The position numbers and the translations under genes were made by a program. Positions 1 through 12,390 of a stretch of 64,000 nt of DNA are shown in pieces (position 1 is the stretch's first letter; each line of letters begins with the position of its first letter). The stretch comes from Delphinus delphis (Eukaryota > Chordata > Mammalia > Artiodactyla > Delphinidae), in contig NC_082699.1 of assembly GCF_949987515.2 (NCBI RefSeq), positions 75,488,281 to 75,552,280 on the forward strand, in the 5' to 3' direction. The notes beneath the pieces are model-generated. The model did no database searches, was not told the DNA's origin, and was given only the letters and a program-made list of their open reading frames with translations.

Positions 1-685
1 TGTAGAAATAAGAGCTCAACTCATAGACCTTCAGCATGTTAACTTTTAGATGAGTAGACTGAAAATTTCAATCTTTATGGTCACAGAGTTAGAACCCTAG
101 AGTCCCAGAATTATAGGATGTCAGTATCTTAGCATCATTTAACTGTAAAGCTAGTGTTGGAAAGCACTGGAAAACAGAGAGCCCCTTTTCCTAGAGCCAC
201 AGCTGCAGGGACAACGTTGAGCAAATTATTTCCCCCAGAGACTTTCACATGTAAACAACTCATTCATTTTCTTAGGAAGATCTGTGTTTCTCCTGGACCA
301 GGTCTCTGAAACATTCTCTAGCAGATGGAGAAATGAAGGCTGAAGGTTCTCTCTGGATCATTTCAATAAGGGAAAGTCAGATGAGGGGAACAATTTGTTC
401 CTTGGGTTTTGAGAACGTAAGAAGATCAGTGCAGTGGGTATAATTTTGTTTTAGTTGGGAGAGGAAGTGATAGAGATAAGGAACCCTTTCAGGAAGAAGA
501 GGGTTGGTACTCAGACTCACAGTAATAAGATCTACCTTTAAAGAAAGCTTTCTGGGTGTTAGGCTCTGCCCTGAACCTTTTCCTGTGAGGATTACTCTCA
601 ACTCATTCTCTGCCTCTGGTGAAGAAATGAGGAAGGGCATTAGAGGAACCAAGTGAGTCTAGGCTCTGCTGCGGACCATGTCCCA
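1..685. other. Unassigned non-coding DNA
   Basis: I see no repeat I can name and no credible gene. The longest open frame (minus strand, about 377-652, 91 codons) has no recognisable motif and no exon-like boundaries. Confidence 0.5.
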
Positions 686-689
686 GACG

Positions 690-845
690 TTTCATTCACG
701 GGCTCATTTAATTCATGACGACCTCAGAACTGAGATTTATCATCTCAACTTCTCAGACCAGAAAATGGAGGTGCAGAATAATTGAGTAAGTTGTCCGAGA
801 TCAAAAAGCTAGCAAATGCAGATCCAGGATCTTAACCGAGATTTG
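690..845 (-). mobile_element. MIR SINE relic
   Basis: Reading the plus strand, the order 'ctcatttaattcatgacg', an A-rich 'gaaaatggaggtgcag', then 'aagttgtccgagatcaaaaagctagc' and 'gatccaggatcttaaccgag' follows the reverse complement of the MIR core: lower-count tail, 'T/A-rich dinucleotide' section, 'GGTCACACAGCTAG'-like block and the tRNA-like head. It is strongly diverged, as expected for this mammal-wide SINE. Confidence 0.6.
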
Positions 846-1004
846 TCTAACTCTCACATTTTCTCTTTCTAACATAGCAAGTGATATTTAATGACAGAAA
901 TTGTCTTTCGAATTTCCCCAATGCCATCTACTCTATACTGCAGCTGCATACAGCAATGGATTTCATTCTATTTCCCTAACAAAGCCACCTTAAAGTGGTC
1001 ATTC

Positions 1005-1135
1005 TTTTTTTCTCATTTTACTGATGAGGTACATGAGGGCTGTAGCATCTGGGTAGGCTGCCCAAGGGGATGCGTCATGGTCCAGCCCCGATTCAGTAAC
1101 GATCCTTCTTACATCAAATCCCTGTGCTCTGGTCA
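1005..1135 (-). mobile_element. MIR SINE relic
   Basis: The plus-strand text 'cattttactgatgaggtac', then 'tgcccaaggggatgcg' and 'gtccagccccgattcag' keeps the spacing of the reverse-complement MIR core (cattttacagatgagg, gcccaaggtcac, agccaggattcga). Heavily diverged. Confidence 0.5.
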
Positions 1136-2754
1136 CTAAAATCCTTCTGACAAATAAACCCTCCCAAAAAGCATTCTCTTCTGTTACTGACCTTTCATCT
1201 TGGTCCTTGTTAATTTCTCCCATTCCCTTCAAGTCTGACAAATTGATCAAAAAGAAAATACCATTAGGAATAATCCCCCTCTGATGTTAGTCTTGAAAGT
1301 CAAAATATTGAATTAGAGAAAGATCTAATGTGGTCTATGCTTTGCAAAGCCTTTTCTTTTCTGGTTCCCTCTTTCCGTATTCACAGAGCCTTAGAGGAAC
1401 CCTGGTGAGATTATAGAAAACTCAGGCCTTATTTCCACTAAGAGTTGTTGGTTTTGTCATTTTCATCCAAACACCTTAGTCATAAGTAATTGGATTTCCT
1501 TACTGCAGAAAAACTGGCATTTTTATAATAATGAAGTTGAGTACAGGGATTCATTTGACATTAAAGGTACTTTGCAAATATATTATGAAAATCTGGTTTA
1601 GAAGAGTATATTAAAGGATAAAGTGAGGGCTTAATTTTCAAGAAACATACTTAAATAGAGAATACCAGCTCTTAAGTCATCCCTTCATAGTTTTTGAGAG
1701 GGGCCCTTGTTTCAAATTTCAGATTCATTTCACTTTTTTTTTATGTCTGCCATGTGCCAGAAAAACAGCAAGCTACTTGCAGAGACAACAAAAATCCCAG
1801 GAAACAAAAATTAGAACAAAAGGAAAACCTGGGCTATGAAGGTGTTTTTGTCTATTTAAGGAAAGCAAAGGACTCATCAGCTAAAGGGAAGAACATCAAT
1901 ACAGATACAAAGATGAAAACATACAGAATGCAAGATCACTAGTTTTATTTAAATAACTTATTTGCCAATGTCTGGTATTTTCAACAAAGACACAGATCTA
2001 CCTGGTCATTGTGTGGTGGGGTGGGAGACCCATGGCAGAGTCCCTGGCAAAATTATGATCCAGGGTCTGGATGGAATATGATTTTAGGCCACTGATTTAT
2101 TCATATGTTCACTTGTAAGCTTGGTGTTCATCTGAGTTAAGTACTGAAGGATAGACAGAATTCGGGTGGAAATAATCAAGAGTATTCATTTATTAGTTTA
2201 AATGAGCCATTTTTTTTTAGCACATATATCACTATTAGAAATAACTAATCAAGTCTAAGTGCTCACTGAGAAATACAAGATATGTGGCACTTTCAAGGAT
2301 TATAGGATGGTTTCACTTAGAAGCACATGTGTGTATAAGCATACAGAAGTTTTGGGGAGATATAGATAAAAGTCTTAGTAATAGGAATTGTGAAGAGGAG
2401 ATGTGGTCAAAAAAGGAAAGAAAATAGTACATATTTACATTTTAGTTTTTACAATTATGCCATCTATGTTTTTAACAAAAAATATATGGATATATTGTAA
2501 GGATATTTTAATTTGGGGTTATTACAGATATTTAAATTTAGAAAACATCTTAAACATATATAGTCTAATTATACATATATATAAATTTTGTTTCTATGTT
2601 ACCACCCTATCCTTGATTATTTGATAGTATTTACCAGCAAAGTCAAATTGGACTGGAGTTGTCTTTTCTAGGAAGGTTTTGCTAACAAATTCAACTTCTT
2701 CAATAAGACTTCAAGTTTTTTTTCTTCTTATGTCAAATTTGTTATATATATTTT
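1136..2754. other. Unassigned AT-rich DNA
   Basis: No gene or confidently named repeat. The stretch 2400-2620 is very AT-rich, with scattered 'atata' runs. The small open frames here show no protein-like composition. Confidence 0.45.
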
Positions 2755-2961
2755 TGTGTGTGTGTGTGTGTGATACGCGGGCTTCTCACTGTTGTGGTCT
2801 CTCCCGTTGCAGAGCACAGGCTCCGGACGCGCAGGCTCACTGGCCATGGCTCACGGGCCCGGCCGCTCCGCGGCATGTGGGATCTTCCCGGACCGGGGCA
2901 CGAACCCGCGTCCCGGCATCGGCAGGCGGACTCTCAACCACTGCGCCACCAGGGAAGCCCC
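2755..2961 (-). mobile_element. CHR-type SINE with (CA)n tail
   Basis: Minus-strand copy of the cetacean CHR SINE, a tRNA-derived element transcribed by RNA polymerase III and copied by L1 machinery. The head ('gcttccctggtggcgcag' in sense) lies at 2943-2960. The tRNA-like part contains an A-box-like 'tggcgcagtgg' and a degenerate B-box region. The tail is the (TG)n run at 2755-2771 on the plus strand. A possible target-site duplication is the 'gttatata..ttttt' motif just left of the tail and 'gttatattttt' just right of the head (about 2966). Open frames here are SINE translation. Confidence 0.93.
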
Positions 2962-5694
2962 GGTAAGTTATATTTTTCAAGAAATTTGTCCTTATGACCT
3001 CAGTTGTCAAATGTGATGATATACAGTTGCTGATGTATCGTCTTATTCTTTTACTGTTCGTAAAACTTGCAGTAATTCCCTCTCTCTCACTTTTAACATT
3101 GATGATTTCTCCTTTTTGTGATCAGTTTAGTTTGGCCATTTTCTTGATATTATTTACCTTTACTTCCTCTTTGTTTTATATTTCCTTGATTTAAAATAAA
3201 ATTTATTATTTTCTTTTACTTCAGGTTTTTTTTTTTTCTTTTACTAGAATGGATCCTTAGGGCATCGATCTTATATTCTTATTATTTTCTAACCTAAGCA
3301 TTTTAAAGCTCCAAGTTTCCCTCATTTTAGCTGTATCGTTCTTCAGTTCAAAGTATTTTCTAATTTCTCTGGAGATTTTATTTTCAATCAGTAAATCATT
3401 TAGAAATGTGTTGCTTCGTTTCCAGATATTTGGGAATTTTCTAGCTATCTTATTGATTTCTAAATTAAATCCCTTTTTATCGGAGAATATATTTTTGTAC
3501 GACGTTAGAAAATGTTGGTATTTGTCTTATCGTCCATCATGGCACTATCTTGGCGAATGTATCTGTTCACAGAGTGTGTATTCTACGTCGGTTGGGTGTA
3601 GTGACCCATAAATTTCAATTCAATCAAGGCGTTTGTTGGGCTTCCTTACATTTTACGTGTCACTGCTGATGTTTGAAATTGTTGTTACATCAATAAGTGG
3701 TAGTAAAATCAACTACCAATAATTGTGGAATCTTCTCTTTCTCCCTTTAATTTTGTCAGTTTTGCTTTGTATAACTTGAGGGGCTTTTTGCTAGATGCAT
3801 GGACAGTTTTAATGGTTATGCATCCCTTTTATCCTTACGCTATAGCCCTCTTTATCTCTGCAGAACACTTTCTCAATGTCCATGTTATCTGATATCAACA
3901 TAACCGGCCACGCTTACTGTCCATGCTCCATCATTTGTCATCCATTTTCTTTCAAACTACCTGTGTCCTTGTAATCAAAATACCCCTTGTAGGTAAATTA
4001 CGTTAGGGTCTTGTTTGTTTTTTTCTTTTCCACTTTGTCTACCTCTGCTTTTATTTAGAATATTTAGACAATTAAAATACAATGTAATTATCGATATGGT
4101 TGGATTCTAGCCTGTCATTTTATTATTTGTTTTCACTTTGCTCTCTGTTTTTTATTCATTTTTTGCCACTGTCTTCCTTCTATTAGATAAATTGAATCAT
4201 GTTTTGTATTCCATTTTAATTTTCCTATGGGCATTTTGGTTATTTCTGTATTTTTTATTGGTTGCTCTAGGGATTATGCCATGTCTATTCAATCATTTAC
4301 AGTCTAATTAGAAATAGTATTGTACCATTTCACATAAAGTGTTGAAAATTTGAAATGAAATGGGTCTTTTTATCTCCCTCACAAACATTTATATTTGTAT
4401 TATACTTGTCATACGTGTTGTATCTATAATATATGCATTGAGAACATCACTAGAAATGTTATGATATTTGTTTTAAGGTGCATATGTATTTTAAAGAACA
4501 TAAATGGGAATATATAGTTGTTCATATTTACCCAGATGTTGACCATTTCTCTTGTTCTTCTTTCATTCTCACTGGTTATCTCCCTTCAGCTTGAAGAACT
4601 TTCAGAATTTCTTTTTGAAAAGATCTATAGGTGATACATTCTTCAGTGTTCCTTTATCTGAGACTGTCTTTTTTTTTTTTTTTTTCATTCTGGGAGAATA
4701 TTTTTGCTTGAATTGATACTAGGATTCTGGTGTGACATTGCTTTCTCTGAGTAATTGAGTTTTTTTTCACTGTCTTTTGGTCTTTGTGTTTTCTGATGAG
4801 AAATTCACAATTATTCAATTCACAGTCTCCTGTGTGTTATAGGTCATGCGCTCTAGATGCTTTCAAGATTTTTTCTTATTTTTAATTTTTAGCATTTTAA
4901 TATGATTGTCTAGTCATGATTAACTTTGAGTTTATTGTTTTTGAAGTTTACTGAGCTTTTTAAACTTTAAATGTAAACCTTTCGGCAAATTTGGAAAATT
5001 TTCAGTTATGTATTGTTTCAAATATTTTTCACTGCTAAGATACATTTCTTTTACTTCTGTGATTGCAGTTGCCTGCATGTTAGACATTTTGAAAAATTTC
5101 CACAGGCCCTTAGGCCCCGTTATTTTTTCTCCAATACTTTTCTTTGTTATTTAGAATGGTTAATGCCTATTAGTCTGTCTTGAAGTTCACTGACTTTTTC
5201 CTCTATTATCTGTAATTGAGCCCATCTAGGGAATTCTTATTTCAGATTCTATACTTTTCAGTTCAATATTTTCACTTGGTTATTTTTTAGATAACTGAGA
5301 ACTTCACTTGAGCTGAGAACTTCTTTTTCATTGAATCTGAGTATGTCTCCCTCTCTCTTTTCTTTTCTTTTTTTGCTGGTGGGAGTAGCCATCACATTTT
5401 ATTATTGGGCCATGAAAGCTTCATGACTCCTTTATTCAAATTACAAAGCAAATCTAGCCCATCATTTAATGTTTTCCCAGGTGGTTTCTCTTGTGTTATG
5501 GACACATAGACCTCTACTTTAGGGCCAAATGAATGTCATTTTGGAAGCAATCCCATTTCTTTCTTTCTTTTTTTTTTTTTTTTGTAATTTTCTTCTGTTG
5601 TCACTATTGAGAAGTCTGTTGTCAGTATTATTAGTGCCCCTAATGCCATTTCCAAGGAATGGATTGGGGCCCATTCTTTTTTCTCATTAATTTA
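2962..5694 (-). mobile_element. Old L1 5' portion (5' UTR-like), minus strand
   Basis: A long T-rich stretch that resembles the reverse complement of old mammalian L1M-type 5' regions. Diagnostic pieces are the block around 4640-4790 ('cattctgggagaatatttttgcttg', then 'ctgatgagaaattc') and the block around 5160-5340 ('cttgaagttcactgac', 'tgtaattgagcccatctag'). No intact L1 ORF survives. The piece at about 5366-5575 does not fit this pattern and is listed separately. Boundaries and subfamily are uncertain. Confidence 0.6.
5366..5575 (-). pseudogene. Possible processed-retrocopy fragment
   Basis: On the minus strand this segment ends with an AATAAA hexamer (plus-strand 'ttttatt' near 5397-5403) followed about 20-30 bases later by an A-rich run (plus-strand T tract near 5362-5375), the layout of a polyadenylated transcript copied back into DNA. 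Upstream of the hexamer one minus-strand frame is open for about 40 codons, but I cannot match it to a protein. It interrupts L1-like sequence. It could equally be diverged L1 or another relic. Confidence 0.25.
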
Positions 5695-5923
5695 TTTTTT
5701 TTTAATTGACGTGTAGTTGATTTACAATGTTTCATGTGTACAGCAAAGTGATTCAGTTATATGTATATATATGTATAGACACACATATATACATATATAT
5801 ATCATTTTTTAGATTCTTTTCCATTATAGGTTATTACAAGATATTGAATACAGTTCCCTGTGCTATACAGTAGACCCTTGTTGTTTATCTATTCTATATA
5901 TAGTAGTGTACATCTGTTAATCC
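5695..5923 (-). mobile_element. Cetartiodactyl L1 3' UTR fragment
   Basis: The plus strand begins with a T run (the poly-A tail) and continues 'aattgacgtgtagttgatttac', 'cagcaaagtgattcag', 'ccctgtgctatacagtag' and 'gttaatccc', which is the reverse complement of a common cetartiodactyl L1 3' UTR. It is 5'-truncated and sits within the older L1 5' sequence, so it is the later insertion. It also holds a short (TA)-rich run near 5760-5800. Confidence 0.85.
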
Positions 5924-6640
5924 CTTTACTTCATGGAGCATGGTTATAATAGCTGGTTTACAGTCTTTTTTTTTAAAATATAATTCTAATATCTGAGTCC
6001 TATTGGGGGGGCATCTATTGACTGGTTTTCACTTGAAAATTGTTTTTCTTTGTTTATTAAGTAAACTTGAATTTAATGTGAGCTCTATAAATGCTGTGTC
6101 ACGTGCATCCTGGGTACTGTCATAATCCTGTGGAAAATGTGGACGTTTTGGTTTTAGCAGGCAATCAATCCCGATACGTTCAAACAACAAATGCTGTCAC
6201 ATCTTCTGTCTGTGGTAGCTCGCATCTCAGTCCAAGCCTCCAAACTTTATTCTGCTGGTGTGAGTCTTGTTTAGACACATGTAGAACGGGGAACGAGCTG
6301 CTGAGTTCAGATCAGTTTTTATATCAGTTTGGTTCTCTAAGCCTGTGGTACATTGGTTTGTATCTCTTCACTACACACTACATGCATGTGTAGTTCTGGG
6401 CTGAGTTTGGGATTGAACAGTGGTTCCAATGTCAGTTCAGGTCAGCTCCACAGACCTTTGTTGTACCTGTATGAGTCTACCTCACACATGCAGAGCTCAG
6501 AGATGAACCTGAGGGTTTTGCAGGCTCATTCATAGATTTAAGGGCTCCATTCCCAAAGAATCAATACTGTAATCAGAAACTATCTACACATGCTCCGGTC
6601 TCCAGGGTCCAGTTTTCCTCTCTCCTCTGGTTGAGAAATA
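5924..6640 (-). mobile_element. Probable continuation of old L1 5' UTR
   Basis: After the younger L1 the sequence resumes features of L1M-type 5' UTRs in reverse complement, for example 'ggcatctattgactggtttt' followed by a T-rich 'tttctttgtttatt' block near 6010-6060. Similarity becomes hard to follow beyond about 6400. Open frames of up to 100 codons here have no known domain. Confidence 0.4.
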
Positions 6641-7520
6641 CATGATTTCACTTTTAGTTTTAGCCAACATCACTGTGCCACCTTTCCTCAACTGGGTCTG
6701 GCTTCTGGGACAAACAAACAAAAAATTAAAGATTCTCACCCCTGGGAGGTTACTTCTCCATGTTTTGACTCATCTTCAAAATCTACTTGTTTTTGCTTAC
6801 TTTGCAGAGTTCTTCACACACTTTCTTTTGTTTGTTGTTTCTTTCTATTGTTAGTCCAAAGAACTACTTCTGGAGCTTACGTTGCAATTCTACATTTATC
6901 AATGCAACCATATATCTTTGTATACATTTATCCGTATTCAATTTCAACCCAACAGTCATTTGTCCAGTAATCATTATGTAAAATTACTGTGTCAGCTGTT
7001 GCTGATACAAATGAGGATGTCTGCAAACCTCAAGAAGCGCCATGTCTAACGAGGCACTTCTCCCTGCCCTGGAATGGCCATGAGACTTTATGGAAATTGC
7101 TACGAGCAACGAAATGTATGTAGGGCGTTGCAGCCACTCAGATGCCAAGTTGCGTAATTCTGCCAAGAGGCCCAGCAAAAGCTCCAGAAGGAGGGATGTG
7201 TTCCTTTGAGTTCTAGCAACAAGAGAGGGGAGTTGTTCGATGAAGCAGAAAATTCTGAGAAAAGTTAAAGTAGCCTGCAAGGTGGAACGAGAAGGAGTGT
7301 ATCCATGCGGTTACAAAATTAACTAGGTGGGGTGGAAAGTGGCTGGAGAGAAAACAGAAGCCAGATTATGTCTGAAAGGGGTCTGAAATCTCTTTTATGG
7401 ACAAAGGTGAATGAGACTATGTTTTTGAAGAGTTAAAGGAATAGACCTTTGGAAACAAAACACAGAAATGCATTTTTTAAAATTTCCCAGCAAAGTAAAC
7501 TTTTCAGAGAGTCCTTCAGG
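6641..7520. other. Unassigned DNA
   Basis: No named repeat or gene. A 98-codon minus-strand frame at 6984-7280 is Leu/Arg-rich with no domain, and no splice sites or poly-A context support it. Confidence 0.4.
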
Positions 7521-7529
7521 AAACGCGCA

Positions 7530-7645
7530 CCAGCTTCCTACGATGTGCCAGGTGCTAAGCTGGCTCTTCATAAACACACTGTGGTTGATACACTGACACC
7601 CTTGATGTATAAAGTAGGCAAGGAAAATGGTGAATTCATAAAGCA
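7530..7645 (-). mobile_element. MIR-like relic
   Basis: The plus-strand phrase 'ctacgatgtgccaggtgc' and, about 70 bases later, 'gtataaagtaggcaagg' fit the reverse-complement order of a MIR 3' half. Strongly diverged. Confidence 0.4.
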
Positions 7646-8600
7646 GGGCTTCTAGTGTGTATTATAATAATATGCTTTTGAACGATCCCATTTGTTGATA
7701 TTACAGGTTTCGGAAAACAAGCTCTGGCTTAATCTTACTTCCTGCTTTGAAATTCAAACTTACTTGTGAAGGAAAATAAATAAAGAAAATAATATTTCCC
7801 CAAGAATATCCATGTGTTCAGAGAAGGTCTGAGCATTTCGTATGATGTACACAATTAGTCCTGGACAGAATTTTAACATGAGTGCTTTCCACAAATTTAA
7901 TGGCAGTCCGCCTCTCCTCTGGGCATTAGGTCCCACCCCATCCTTGGCCGCGGCACCTGTGGGAGTGTGTGTGTGTGTGTGTATTCATACTTGTACTTGA
8001 GTGCAATTTCTAAAAACTGGCACTAAGATACAAGGGACTTAAAACAGTTCATTTTGTCCAGTTCTGTTATTAAAATGGATTTTAGAGTCTGCTGAAAGCA
8101 ATTTTGGGGCTAATTAAAATTTTAATAAATAACCTTAATATATTAAAAGTCAAATTATAAGAGTGTGATGTTATTAAATTAGGGAAAGTACACTACACAG
8201 GGAACCTTTAATAAATTATATATGAGCCTTTCTAAATTGCTTCCCTCAGTTTGGACAATGCCAGAGATTAAAGAGTACAGTGTAATTTAGTTTGTGGTTT
8301 GAGGGCATAAAGGGAAAGAGAACAGACATCACTTGCATTCGTTCCAATTTATTTTGGTATTAATGTCTTACTTTGTAATTGTGTTTGAAAACATGTGTAT
8401 ATTTACTTTCTTACTCATTTCCTACTAGTCTCATTCCTCATACAATGCTTTGGAAAGAAAACCAACTTCAATAGAAGTTAAAATGAAAACTTTTTTTTTT
8501 TTTGGAAAGTGAATGTGTTTCCCCACCAATTTTATTCATCTCTCAAGACCCTTTACAGGACATTTTGTCACTCATACACTTATTTAAAAACCACCTATTT
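7646..8600. other. Unassigned AT-rich DNA with a short (GT)n
   Basis: Contains an 18-base (GT)n at 7965-7982 and otherwise nothing I can name. Confidence 0.45.
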
Positions 8601-8601
8601 T

Positions 8602-8819
8602 GGAATTTCCCTGGTGGCGCAGCGGTTGAGAGTCCGCCTGCTGATGCAGGGGACGCGGGTTCGTGCCCCAGTCCGGGAAGATCCCACATGCCGCGCAGCG
8701 GCTGGGCCCGTGAGACATGGCCGCTGAGCCTGCGCGTCCAGAGCCTGTGCTCCGCAGCGGGAGAGGCCACAGCAGTGAGAGGCCCGCGTACCGCAAACAA
8801 ACAAACAAACAAACAAACA
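8602..8819 (+). mobile_element. CHR-type SINE with (CAAA)n tail
   Basis: Near full-length plus-strand copy running from 'ggaatttccctggtggcgcag' to 'gcccgcgtaccgc', with the B-box-like 'ggttcgtgcc' intact near 8659-8668. The tail is about six CAAA units (8794-8819). Flanking 'cacctatttt' and 'catctatttc' look like a slightly diverged target-site duplication. Confidence 0.95.
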
Positions 8820-11364
8820 TCTATTTCAAGCTTTAACATGGCAGGCACAATGCTAGTCGTTAGGGCGTACTTGCATATAATTATATATGGGAAGAGATGG
8901 ATGTTTAAAATAGTTGAAATAAAACAGTAAGGTGAATGTCTTATTAGGGATGCTTAGTTACTTGACGGTTCTTCACTGAGCATGAAGCAAAGCATCAGGG
9001 GTGTGGAATATAAGCTCCCTCTGCTGTGTGAGAGCAGAGTGGGTGGAAGGACCCGGGTAGCATCTAAAATATGTCAACTCAGAGGTGGAAGCACAGAGAC
9101 GCTGATTAAACACTTTGGTGTTTCTTCAACTTGATGCAGCGGTAAGTTAAGATGTAAGCGTCAACCCAGTTTTTCAGTTCATCTGCATTCCAGTCTACGC
9201 GTTCATGCGCTGCTAAATCGCAATTACGCTCATTCAGATTCGGCGCTGAGCCATGCGTGAGCCCCGTGTTGTAATTTACCAGGTATTAGTACTTCTCTGT
9301 CAGCAGTATCAGTTGCTGCTCTGGGGTGGGTCCCAGATGTGTCCTCATCCTCTCTTAAGGCAGTCTGAGGACTCAGGCTGTGATAAGCAGTTTTCTCAAG
9401 GCTAAGTTTTAAAGATACCATGGCTGGCCCTTCATGGTGAATGGCGTTGGTATTGAAAGCAGAGAGAAGGAAAACCTTGCTTGGTACAGATTTGCGCATG
9501 TAAAGGTTCCACATTGTGAGATTCCAGGGAAACAAATAAACTCCTCATTCATCCCTGTGTCTGTTGCACCTGATACAATCAGTGAACACTTTTAGGCACT
9601 GGATAAATACTAGTCAAAAGAAAAGAGAGCAGATAGGAAGGCACAAAAGATCCTCTCTTAGGTAGGAGCAATTTGGGGGTAGAAGAAGTAGACAGATAAC
9701 TTCTCCACAGTGGAAAGACCACAGGGCATTGCAGGTTAGTGGTCTGGGAAACTAGTGTGACAATAATGCTAAGTGCTGACCACCACCAAAAAAAGCATTT
9801 ATTTTTGCCTTGCATTGAAGCTGCCTTTTGTTGAATGTGTCTCTAGGCTGTGCATTGGGTCCAGGTATGCCGTTTGTCTTCTTCTTCTGGAACTAAAGGC
9901 AAAATGTTGCATGATCGCTTTAGGCAAGGACAGAGGGACAAAAAGCTCATTGTCACTACACAAGCACATTTTAAGCCTCAGTTTGCCTTAATGATGTCTG
10001 CAGTAACCACTGGCCGAGTGAGCCGGTGGCCAAGCCCCAAACCAAAGGGTAAGGAAAATATTTGCCACCAGCCACCAGGACATGGCAGGGTGTGGATATA
10101 TAATTGTGCTATGTTACAGGAGAGTAAAGAACCATGACAGTATTTATTGATAATTTACAAACAAAATATCTGAAAGGGAAGTTTATCTGGAAATAGGTTA
10201 AGTTAGTAAAAAGAATCAGAGTTTTTTTTTTTTTAAATCTTAAGAGCATTTTCTAGATTTATTATTTTAGCCCTTGGCAATAGTTACACGAGGTAATTAT
10301 GTCCTTGCTTAAAAAATGTGTTATTCCCCTTCTTTTGAAATTAGGTTTAAGACTTCAATAATTACCTTAATAGTTCACCTACAGATGCCAAAACCGGAAT
10401 AGTCACACATCCCTGTGATTTCATGGTGAAACTTGGCTTCACCCTTTCTTATCTTTGTTTCCTCAGGAAATTTATTTAACCCTTTGCCTCATTTAAACAA
10501 AAATATATAATATTTTTAATATCTAATATTTTTGAGCATTTAAAGCACCTAAACTACTAAGCACTGGCTTAGTCATCAATTCCTCAAACCTAGAGCTGGG
10601 AGGAAAAGCTATATTTGACGGCAGAATCCAGGCTTCTAACCAGGATGCCAGATTACTTTATGCACATGAGGTCTCCATTTTCAACAGGGCCATCCTGATT
10701 CCTGTAACGGAAATATTCACCAGTGTATTAAATCTCAGTGTTTTAATACAAGGCTTGTTTTAACATTCCCGCGGAGACCAGTGGTGCCTTCCTCTACAGC
10801 CAGGAGCTCAACGGTTATGTGGCGTGACTCTCAAGTTACCTTGACCTACATATTTTACTGAACATTTTACCCCATTTCATGGGAAAGTCCTGTATCTCAC
10901 TGAGGAGCTGGTAAGTGCAGGCCACCCTTGTGCTCAGGAAGGAAGGCCAGGCTCAGATATTGATAAATGCCAGCCTCGGCCACTCCCAAATTCTCCAATT
11001 CTAAACTTCTATGTCACCTTTGACTCTTCTTTTGGCAGAGCCAAGGTTGTGTGTTCAACCAAATTATTTTATTTTTGTCCTCAACAAACAGGAGGGTGGC
11101 ATCTCCCAGACTTCTTACTTTCTCATAGGATTTCGAAGGGTTTGGAAAGATTGGAAAAGCATGAAATGACATGGCATGTGATACAGACTCGACACCAGTT
11201 ATCTGTTCCTAGAGAGAATCAACCTAAGCTTTCTGTTTCCAGAATGTTCCTAATGTTCCATCTCCATCGTATTTCCCAAGGAGCTGTTTAAGGGACTTCC
11301 TACTTGAGGGTATCTTATGTACTGATGACAGATTGACATGCCAAGCAAATACCGATCACACCAC
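8820..11364. other. Unassigned DNA containing a CpG-dense patch
   Basis: No recognisable gene. The segment 9140-9266 carries 11 CpG dinucleotides in 127 bases, far above the surrounding AT-rich DNA (see findings). The remainder has short A/T runs (10220-10236) and no named repeat. Confidence 0.45.
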
Positions 11365-11720
11365 TGTTTAGCTCACATATTCTCGTGGTTTGCTATTGCC
11401 TAGAATAACTGTAGCATTTTCAGACTCTAGTCTTTGCCCTCTATGGTCTTACCTGACCAACCACTCTTTGTCTTACTCTTTGTTCCTTTTTATGCACCTT
11501 ACGCTCTACTCAAACCCATCTCTGGTATCAAGTCGTTCCTCCTACAGGCGCCCATGCTCCTTTCCTCTCTGTTCTCCTCATGATTTTTTTCACTAGAAAA
11601 CCCCCTCCCCAGTTTTCTCTTCAAACCCCTTTATATTGTTATTTGAGTTCTGTCTAAATAACCATGTCTTCCATGAAGCTGTTTTTAATCCTGCCACTCC
11701 CACAAGAGGAAAACGTGATC
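11365..11720 (+). mobile_element. L2 LINE relic
   Basis: A pyrimidine-rich region with the L2 3' coding-end pattern: 'gtggtttgctattgcctag', 'ctctagtctttgccc', a Cys/Leu/Pro-rich stretch, then 'ccatgaagctgtttttaatcc', which resembles the L2 'cttccctgacc' block. Diverged and without an intact ORF. Confidence 0.5.
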
Positions 11721-11829
11721 TGTCCTTCTTCAGAAAGACGACAACAGTGTATCTGTGTCTTTTTATGGCTTGTTGAACCCAAGTGTTACCATCAAGAAGC
11801 CGTGTGGTTTAAACTTTATTCCCTCACAT

Positions 11830-11935
11830 GGCTGACATCAGTGTCCCAACTACAAAACAGGGACATAAGCATCAATACTGTGGGACTGGAGAGGGCATTA
11901 AGTGAAGTCACTTGTAAATATCTTCACACAGTGAA
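11830..11935 (+). mobile_element. MIR-like relic
   Basis: 'ctacaaaacagggacataag', then 'tgggactggagagggcattaagtgaa' and 'gtaaatatcttcacacagtg' match the sense order of a MIR core and 3' part (aaaatgggg, ttaaatgag, gtaaag.gctt). Confidence 0.5.
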
Positions 11936-12039
11936 GACACCCAACCACCATCAGTCCCATCCCATCCTACCACTTTCCTGGACAAAAAGATCACTACACA
12001 TAGGCATAGGTCTGAAGTTTTAAGAGGCACAGAACATAT

Positions 12040-12390
12040 TAGCTCTCAAAAATGTTATATTAAGGAATATAATTAAAATGCCTCCACTAAGGTATATTTT
12101 GAGCTGTGGTTCAAACTCTTAGTCTTTTACAGCGTGTCTCAGGCAGACGGCCCTTTTGTCTCCTGAGCACCCCTGAGAGTTTATTGCAAAGTCACCTTCT
12201 TATCACAGCTCTGACAGCTGCTCTGATTTGACAATAAAGCCACGATGAAGCTCATTGTTTTTGTGTTATGTTATGATGTTCTCATCATTCTTTTTTATAT
12301 ACCCAGATGTGTGGAGAGAGAGCAGACCACTAAGTTTACGTGTACGCATGCATGTCTGTATACAGAGTTGTATACCTGTATGCATTTTAT
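12040..12390. other. Unassigned DNA
   Basis: Nothing recognised. AT-rich at the edges. Confidence 0.4.

Noticed and set aside
8602..8680. tRNA gene
   Set aside because: A- and B-box-like sequences belong to tRNA-derived SINEs; there is no full cloverleaf and the sequence continues into SINE-specific body.
8543..8930. Open frames of 70-142 codons with recurring peptides such as 'CGIFPDRGTNPRPLHRQADS' at many places (near 2680-3016, 8500-8930, 19343-19630, 23774-24219, 47598-47923, 55245-55874)
   Set aside because: All coincide with CHR-type SINE copies on one strand or the other; the repeated peptide is the SINE translated, not a protein family.
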